A program made the translations under genes and the position numbers. From Propionibacteriaceae bacterium (GTDB taxonomy: Bacteria > Actinomycetota > Actinomycetes > Propionibacteriales > Propionibacteriaceae), in the NCBI GenBank assembly GCA_020438595.1, contig JAGQUI010000084.1, positions 1 through 9,330 of the forward strand: a stretch of DNA of 9,330 nt, given 5' to 3'. The notes under the pieces were generated by a model that saw nothing but the letters and a program-made list of their open reading frames with translations, searched no databases and was not told the origin of the DNA. This document shows positions 5,364 through 9,330 of this stretch, piece by piece; the stretch's first letter is position 1; every line of letters starts with the position of its first letter.

Positions 5364-6131
5364 TCACGGCAGCCAGACCAGCCCGGCCATCCGACCGGCG
5401 CGCTCGCCGTCGCGCCGGTGCGAGTGCAGGCTCGGGGTCTCCCTGGTGCAGCCGCCGACCCGCAGCACGGTGCAGCCGAGCGCGTCGAGCTGCTGCTCGG
5501 CCGCCGCGGCCAGGTCGAGCGAGGGGGTGCCCCAGCTGGTCGTGGCCGCCGCCGCGGGATGGCCCGCGGCGAAGGAGTCCCGCATCGCCGCGGGCACCTC
5601 GTAGCACGCGCCGCAGATGTGCGGCCCGATCCAGGCCGTGACCCGCCGCGCCCCGAGTTCGCCGAGCCGGGCGAGCGTCGCGGGCAGCACGCCGGCGGCC
5701 AGGCCCACCCGGCCGGCGTGGGCGGCGCCGACCACGCCCGCGTCCGGGTCCGCGAAGAGTACGGGCAGGCAGTCGGCGACGCGGACGGCGAGCGCCACTC
5801 CCCGCACCGTGGTGACCAGGGCGTCGGCCTGCTGCAGCCGGGCGGCTCCCGGCACCGCATTGCCGAGCCAGGAGTCCTCGGTCCAGCCCGCGAGCAGGTC
5901 GTCGTCGACATCGAGGACGCCGGCGCCGTGCACCTGGTGCACAGTGACCACCGGCCCGATGCCGAGAGCAGCGCGCACGGTCGCCAGGTTCACCCGGAGC
6001 GCGGCCAGGTCGTCGGAGTCGGTGCGGCCCAGGTTGAGGGCTCCGAGCCCGCCGGCGGAGACGCCGCCCTCCCGGTCAGTGAAAGCGACCCCGGCGCCGT
6101 CGGCGCCGGGGTCGTTGCGGAAGCTGAACAC
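5364..6131 (-). CDS. pgeF: PgeF/YfiH-family protein (peptidoglycan editing factor, laccase-like fold)
   Basis: This family was once called polyphenol oxidase or laccase-domain. In E. coli, PgeF acts on UDP-MurNAc-L-Ser and so keeps L-Ser out of the first peptide position. The 255-residue product carries the metal triad as His68 (in TVHQVHG, 63-69), Cys121 (in ADCLPVLF, 119-126) and His138 (in AAHAG, 136-140). It also has GPHICGACYEV (169-179) and the C-terminal HSHRRDGERAGRMAG. The usual Trp-Arg after AHAG is replaced by Arg-Val (AHAGRVGLAAG). The start is GTG 6131, 8 bp after the ftsZ stop with no clear ribosome binding site, so translation is probably coupled to ftsZ. No frameshift or truncation is seen. 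MurC, whose substrate pool PgeF would police, is encoded in the same window. Confidence 0.94.
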   Translation of the reverse strand: MFSFRNDPGADGAGVAFTDREGGVSAGGLGALNLGRTDSDDLAALRVNLATVRAALGIGPVVTVHQVHGAGVLDVDDDLLAGWTEDSWLGNAVPGAARLQQADALVTTVRGVALAVRVADCLPVLFADPDAGVVGAAHAGRVGLAAGVLPATLARLGELGARRVTAWIGPHICGACYEVPAAMRDSFAAGHPAAAATTSWGTPSLDLAAAAEQQLDALGCTVLRVGGCTRETPSLHSHRRDGERAGRMAGLVWLP

Positions 6132-6139
6132 CCGGGGTG

Positions 6140-7318
6140 CTACTTCAGGAAGTCCGGCACGTCCAGGTCGTCGTCGTCGGGCGGAGGGGGCGTGGCCGGC
6201 TTCGGCACCGGCTTGACGACCGGCTCTGCGGGCTCGGCCTTCGCCTGGCCACCGGACGGGGCCGGGGCGGAGGGCTCGGCGGGGGCCGCCGGGACGGCCG
6301 CGGCCGGACGCGGGGCGACCGGCTCGGGCTTGCGTACCTCGGGACGGGGCGTCGGCTTGCGCGGCGGCAGCCCGCCGTCGAAGCCGGCGGCGATCACCGT
6401 CACCCGCACCTCGTCGCCGAGGGCGTCGTCGATGACCGTGCCGAAGATGATGTTCGCGTCCTCGTGGGCCGAGGCCTCGATCAGGTTCGCCGCCGCGGAG
6501 ACCTCGAACAGGCCCAGGTCGGAGCCGCCGGCGATCGAGAGCAGGACACCGTGCGCCCCGTCGATGCTCGCCTCGAGCAGCGGGGAGGAGACCGCCATCT
6601 CCGCGGCCGCCCGCGCACGGTCCTCACCGCGCGCCGAGCCGATGCCCATCAGGGCCGAGCCGGCGTTCTGCATGACCGCCTTCACGTCGGCGAAGTCGAG
6701 GTTGATCAGGCCGGGCGTGGTGATCAGGTCGGTGATGCCGGACACGCCCTGCATCAGCACCTGGTCGGCCTGGCGGAAGGCGTCCAGGATCGCGACGTGG
6801 TGGTCGGTCATCTCCAGCAGCTTGTCGTTGGGGATGACGATGAGGGTGTCGACCTCTTCGCGGAGCGTGCTGATGCCGTCCTCGGCCTGGGTCGCGCGGC
6901 GGCGTCCCTCGAAGCTGAACGGCCGGGTCACCACGCCGATGGTCAGGGCGCCGAGCGAACGGGCGATCCGGGCCACGACCGGAGCGCCACCGGTGCCGGT
7001 GCCGCCGCCCTCGCCCGCGGTGACGAAGACCATGTCGGCGCCCTTGAGCACCTCTTCGATCTCGTCCGCGTGGTCCTCGGCGGCCTGGCGGCCCTTTGCG
7101 GGATCGGCGCCCGCGCCGAGCCCGCGGGTCAGGTCTCGGCCGATGTCGAGCTTGACGTCGGCATCGCTCATCAGCAGTGCCTGGGCGTCGGTGTTCACCG
7201 CGATGAACTCCACCCCGCGCAGCCCTGACTCGATCATCCGGTTCACGGCGTTCACGCCACCGCCGCCGACCCCTACCACCTTGATGATGGCGAGGTAGTT
7301 CTGGGACGCAGTTCCCAC
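6140..7318 (-). CDS. ftsZ: FtsZ, tubulin-like division GTPase
   Basis: FtsZ polymerises with GTP into the cytokinetic Z-ring. From GTG 7318 it has 392 residues, starting [16 protein letters not shown] (initiator Met from GTG). Visible motifs are [13 protein letters not shown] (16-28, nucleotide binding), the tubulin signature GGGTGTG (104-110) and the T7 loop [11 protein letters not shown] (206-216, with Asp208 and Asp211 for hydrolysis). The globular core ends near 313. A Pro/Ala/Lys-rich linker of about 65 residues follows, then an acidic patch and the tail [12 protein letters not shown], the SepF-binding end in Actinobacteria. The start is chosen because AAGGGTGG lies 5 nt upstream and the residue before QNYLA matches family N-termini. 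GTG 7327 is also in frame but overlaps that site. The 183-bp gap before the gene carries a promoter candidate and repeated half-sites. Confidence 0.98.
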   Translation of the reverse strand: MGTASQNYLAIIKVVGVGGGGVNAVNRMIESGLRGVEFIAVNTDAQALLMSDADVKLDIGRDLTRGLGAGADPAKGRQAAEDHADEIEEVLKGADMVFVTAGEGGGTGTGGAPVVARIARSLGALTIGVVTRPFSFEGRRRATQAEDGISTLREEVDTLIVIPNDKLLEMTDHHVAILDAFRQADQVLMQGVSGITDLITTPGLINLDFADVKAVMQNAGSALMGIGSARGEDRARAAAEMAVSSPLLEASIDGAHGVLLSIAGGSDLGLFEVSAAANLIEASAHEDANIIFGTVIDDALGDEVRVTVIAAGFDGGLPPRKPTPRPEVRKPEPVAPRPAAAVPAAPAEPSAPAPSGGQAKAEPAEPVVKPVPKPATPPPPDDDDLDVPDFLK

Positions 7319-7323
7319 GAAAC

Positions 7324-7331
7324 CCACCCTT
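7324..7331 (-). promoter_or_regulatory. Ribosome binding site that fixes the ftsZ start
   Basis: AAGGGTGG on the minus strand is 5 nt before GTG 7318 and overlaps the alternative GTG 7327, so the shorter protein is preferred. The open frame continues much further upstream, but only into non-conserved sequence. Confidence 0.75.
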
Positions 7332-7412
7332 ACTTGTCGCACTAGCGCGTTGACAGCATGGTTCGACGAAGCGGGCGAACCGGGGAAGGACAACTGCTTC
7401 GGCGTGGGCTCA

Positions 7413-7443
7413 AGGCTAGGGAACCCGTTCTGGGCCTGTCCAA
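7413..7443 (-). promoter_or_regulatory. Candidate ftsZ promoter (TTGGAC-N19-TAGCCT)
   Basis: On the minus strand TTGGAC (7443-7438) and TAGCCT (7418-7413) are separated by 19 nt. The predicted start near 7406 gives a leader of about 88 nt. These are the same hexamers as in the divIVA candidate promoter. Promoters just upstream of ftsZ are usual in Actinobacteria, and additional ones may lie inside ftsQ. Confidence 0.45.
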
Positions 7444-7466
7444 GAAAGGCCACAGCCTCGGCGTGT

Positions 7467-7505
7467 CCCTCAAGTAGGGGTTCAGGGTTGCCGCGACACC
7501 CTCAA
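7467..7505. repeat. Three TTGAGGG-like half-sites upstream of ftsZ
   Basis: On the plus strand CCCTCAA occurs at 7467-7473 and 7499-7505, and TTCAGGG, its inverse with one mismatch, at 7481-7487. Gaps are 7 and 11 nt. The last copy overlaps the ftsQ stop codon. The cluster lies about 25-60 bp upstream of the candidate -35 box, where an operator or activator site would be placed. I do not recognise a named regulator for it. Confidence 0.45.
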
Positions 7506-8218
7506 CGACGGGTCGGGAACGCGGGCGCGGACACGTTGAACTCGCTGCCGCCGAGGGGCAGCAGGGCGTCCAGCACCTCGCTCTTCAGCGCGGAGTCCTC
7601 TGCGCTCCCCCAGATCACCCGGGTGCCGTCCTTCAGGCGCAGCTCGATGCCGTCCGTGCTCGGCGCGGCCAGGCGTGACACCTTCGCCGCCGTCTGCGGG
7701 CTCAGCGCGGAGAACACGGTGCCGACGTCGACCAGCACCTGCTGGTCGGACGGGGAGGCGTCCACCACCACCAGGCCGGACGGGGCCGAGCGGACCGCCT
7801 CGAACACGACCCCGGTCGCGTCGGCGAGCAGGTAGCCCCCGCCCGCGGGGATGGCGAGCCGCGGGGTGCGCTCGGCCACGGCGATCCGGATCGTGCCCGG
7901 CCAGCTCCGCGTCACGGTCACGCCGGCGACCGGTGGCAGGCCGGCGACCCGGTCCGCGACCGCGCCGGTGTCGATCTGCACCATCGGCGTCCCCACCGGT
8001 ACCGCCGCGGCCGTGAGCACGTCGCGGCGGGTGAGCAGGTCGGCCCCGGACACCGTCACGGTGGTGGCCGCGAGCGCCGGGGAGAAGCCGACCACCCAGC
8101 CCGCGCCGGCGAGGGCCGCCACGACCAGCACAGCTACGAGCCAGCGCAGCCAGCGCCGGCGACGGTCGCCGCGCCGGCGCACCGCGATCCGTGCGGTGGC
8201 GTCCCTGACCCCGTTCAT
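7502..8218 (-). CDS. ftsQ: FtsQ, divisome membrane protein with POTRA domain
   Basis: FtsQ is a bitopic membrane protein that joins FtsB and FtsL and links the Z-ring to septal wall synthesis. The 238-residue product has a basic cytoplasmic head (RRRGDRRRRWLR, 14-25) and one membrane helix at about 24-45 (WLVAVLVVAALAGAGWVV). A POTRA domain follows at about 53-120 (TVTVSGADLLTRRDVLTAA to RSWPGTIRIAVAERTP), then the FtsQ/DivIB beta domain (about 120-215). ATG 8218 overlaps the murC stop as ATGA and has GAGGAG 5 nt upstream, so the start is firm. The cytoplasmic head is very short (about 23 residues). Sequence identity in this family is low; the call rests on POTRA pattern, topology and position between murC and ftsZ. 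Confidence 0.95.
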   Translation of the reverse strand: MNGVRDATARIAVRRRGDRRRRWLRWLVAVLVVAALAGAGWVVGFSPALAATTVTVSGADLLTRRDVLTAAAVPVGTPMVQIDTGAVADRVAGLPPVAGVTVTRSWPGTIRIAVAERTPRLAIPAGGGYLLADATGVVFEAVRSAPSGLVVVDASPSDQQVLVDVGTVFSALSPQTAAKVSRLAAPSTDGIELRLKDGTRVIWGSAEDSALKSEVLDALLPLGGSEFNVSAPAFPTRR

Positions 8219-9330
8219 GCGGGCTCCTCCAGCAGCCCGGCGAGCTGCGGCCCGACCCTGGTCACGTCGCCCGCGCCGAGGGTGACGACGAGGTCGCCGG
8301 GGCGCAGGATCCCTGCGAGCGCCGGGGCGGCCTCGGCGAGGGCCTCGGCGTAGTGCACGTGGCCGGGGGCCGCGGCCTCGGCCGCGTCGGCGACGAGCCG
8401 TCCGGTGACGCCGGGCAGCGGGTCCTCGCGGGCCGGGTAGATGCCGAGCACGAGGATCTCGTCGGCCAGCGCCAGCGCGCTGCCGAACTCGGCCGCGAAG
8501 TCGCGGGTGCGGGTGAACAGGTGCGGCTGGAAGCAGGCCACGAGCCGGCCGTCCCCGACCACGCCCCGGGCCGCGGTGAGCGTGGCGGCCACCTCGGTCG
8601 GGTGGTGGGCGTAGTCGTCGAAGATGCGCACACCGGCGACGTCTGCCACGGGTTCGAACCGGCGCGAGGTGCCCGTGAACCCGGAGGCGGCCGCGCGCAG
8701 CGCCGGACCGGGCAGGCCAAGCACGCGGCCCACCGCGTAGGCGGCCGCGGCGTTGTGCAGGTTGTAGCGCCCCGGCACGGCGAGGACGAGTTCCCCACGG
8801 TCGTCCCCGGTCTCCAGGACGGCGCGGGCCCCGCCGGCGGCGGACCCGACGCCGGTCAGCCGGACGTCGGCCCCTTCGGCCTCGCCGACAGTGACGACCC
8901 GCTTGCCGGCGGCCCGGATGGCCGGTGTCAGGGCGACGGCGCCGGGGTCGTCCGCACTGATCACCACGGTGTCCACGCCCGGCGCGGTGGCGAAGTCGAC
9001 GAAGCCCGCGGCGTACGCGGCGGGGGTGCCCCAGTTGTCCAGGTGGTCGGCCTCGACGTTGGTGACCACGACGACGCCGGCCGGGTACTGCCGGAACGAT
9101 CCGTCGCTCTCGTCCGCCTCGACGACGAAGGCTTCGCCCGCGCCCAGGTGCCACGCGCGCCCGGTGGCGGTGAGCGCCGAGCCCACGACGTAGCCGGGAT
9201 CGGCGCCGGCGCCGGCGAGCAGCACCGCGGTCATCGCCGACGTGGTGGTCTTGCCGTGCGTCCCCGTGACCGCGACCCCCCTGCGCCCCAGCATCAACGC
9301 GGCGAGAGCCGTGCTGCGGTGCCAGACCCG
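8215..9330 (-). CDS. murC: UDP-N-acetylmuramate--L-alanine ligase (N-terminus outside the window)
   Basis: MurC uses ATP to add L-alanine to UDP-MurNAc, the first amino acid of the peptidoglycan stem peptide, in the cytosol. The visible 371 residues run in frame to the window edge. Counting from that edge they show TGTHGKTTTSAM (22-33, ATP P-loop), EADESDGSF (71-79), NVEADHLDNWG (91-101), RYNLHNAAAAYA (188-199), SRRFE (212-216), DDYAHHPTEV (228-237) and CFQPHLFTRT (256-265). These cover the central ATPase and C-terminal ligand domains. About 90-110 residues, mainly the UDP-binding N-terminal domain, are missing. An in-frame TTG at 9297 is not the true start, because the conserved HRS-ALAALM region continues upstream of it. 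The 3' end overlaps ftsQ by 4 bp (ATGA), so the two are translationally coupled. Confidence 0.98.
   Translation of the reverse strand, partial: RVWHRSTALAALMLGRRGVAVTGTHGKTTTSAMTAVLLAGAGADPGYVVGSALTATGRAWHLGAGEAFVVEADESDGSFRQYPAGVVVVTNVEADHLDNWGTPAAYAAGFVDFATAPGVDTVVISADDPGAVALTPAIRAAGKRVVTVGEAEGADVRLTGVGSAAGGARAVLETGDDRGELVLAVPGRYNLHNAAAAYAVGRVLGLPGPALRAAASGFTGTSRRFEPVADVAGVRIFDDYAHHPTEVAATLTAARGVVGDGRLVACFQPHLFTRTRDFAAEFGSALALADEILVLGIYPAREDPLPGVTGRLVADAAEAAAPGHVHYAEALAEAAPALAGILRPGDLVVTLGAGDVTRVGPQLAGLLEEPA

Noticed and set aside
5418..7298. Very long plus-strand open frame (626 codons) opposite pgeF and ftsZ
   Set aside because: It spans two conserved genes and their junction, its composition is Ala/Ser/Pro/Arg-rich with no recognisable domain, and its start has no supporting context. 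A product of GC bias.
7319..7453. N-terminal extension of ftsZ by 45 codons
   Set aside because: The extra residues do not resemble FtsZ, the region carries the promoter candidate and leader, and the ribosome binding site at 7324-7331 points to GTG 7318.
8219..9154. Upstream extension of the ftsQ open frame to 550 codons
   Set aside because: The extension is an Arg/Gly-rich shadow of murC. The ATGA overlap and GAGGAG site place the ftsQ start at 8218.
9195..9220. Repeated GCCGGC in murC as a repeat element or protein site
   Set aside because: It encodes an Ala/Gly stretch of MurC (LLAGAGADPG region) and follows from codon bias in high-GC DNA.
1..9330. A hidden novel system such as a defence island, CRISPR array, prophage or insertion sequence
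   Set aside because: All coding capacity is accounted for by conserved core genes on one strand with small gaps. I see no spaced direct repeats, transposase, integrase, tRNA or attachment-site duplication.

Overview
The window is a high-GC (roughly 70% by eye) actinobacterial chromosome segment. It carries the distal end of the division and cell wall (dcw) cluster and a block of housekeeping genes behind it. Every supported gene lies on the minus strand, so transcription runs from high to low coordinates. An FtsZ with a Pro/Ala-rich linker and a VPDFLK tail, a SepF ending in FFNQS, a long coiled-coil DivIVA/Wag31 and TAGNNT-type -10 boxes all fit Actinobacteria. The order murC-ftsQ-ftsZ-pgeF-sepF-yggT-divIVA, with dksA-like, lspA and an RluA-family gene beyond it, fits the Propionibacteriales/Mycobacteriales side better than Streptomyces. 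The exact taxon is inference.

Layout in transcription order. (1) 9330-7502: murC (its N-terminus lies outside the window) overlaps ftsQ by 4 bp. (2) 7501-7319: a 183-bp gap with a candidate ftsZ promoter and repeated TTGAGGG-like half-sites. (3) 7318-4514: ftsZ, pgeF, sepF and yggT, with gaps of 8, 89 and 11 bp; the 89-bp gap holds a possible sepF promoter. (4) 4513-4377: a 137-bp gap with a candidate divIVA promoter and a GC-rich hairpin in the predicted leader. (5) 4376-3366: divIVA. (6) 3365-3173: a 193-bp gap with two related short palindromes, a strong intrinsic terminator and a weak promoter candidate. (7) 3172-1271: dksA-like, lspA and the RluA-family gene, tightly packed (8-bp gap, then 8-bp overlap). 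(8) 1226 to the window edge: pyk, missing its C-terminus. No gene-free stretch reaches 300 bp.

How the genes work together. MurC adds L-Ala to UDP-MurNAc in peptidoglycan precursor synthesis. PgeF keeps wrongly built precursors (L-Ser in place of L-Ala) out of the wall. FtsZ forms the Z-ring, SepF anchors it to the membrane, and FtsQ belongs to the FtsQ-FtsB-FtsL divisome subcomplex. DivIVA/Wag31 directs polar growth. YggT is a small membrane protein often found in this cluster. The second block holds a transcription-factor-like zinc protein, lipoprotein signal peptidase, an rRNA-type pseudouridine synthase and pyruvate kinase.

I see no mobile element, CRISPR array, tRNA, rRNA or novel defence-type system. 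The points worth a second look are regulatory (the ftsZ and divIVA leaders and the divIVA 3' region), two expected neighbours that are absent (yggS and ileS), an odd lspA start and a possible leaderless pyk mRNA.
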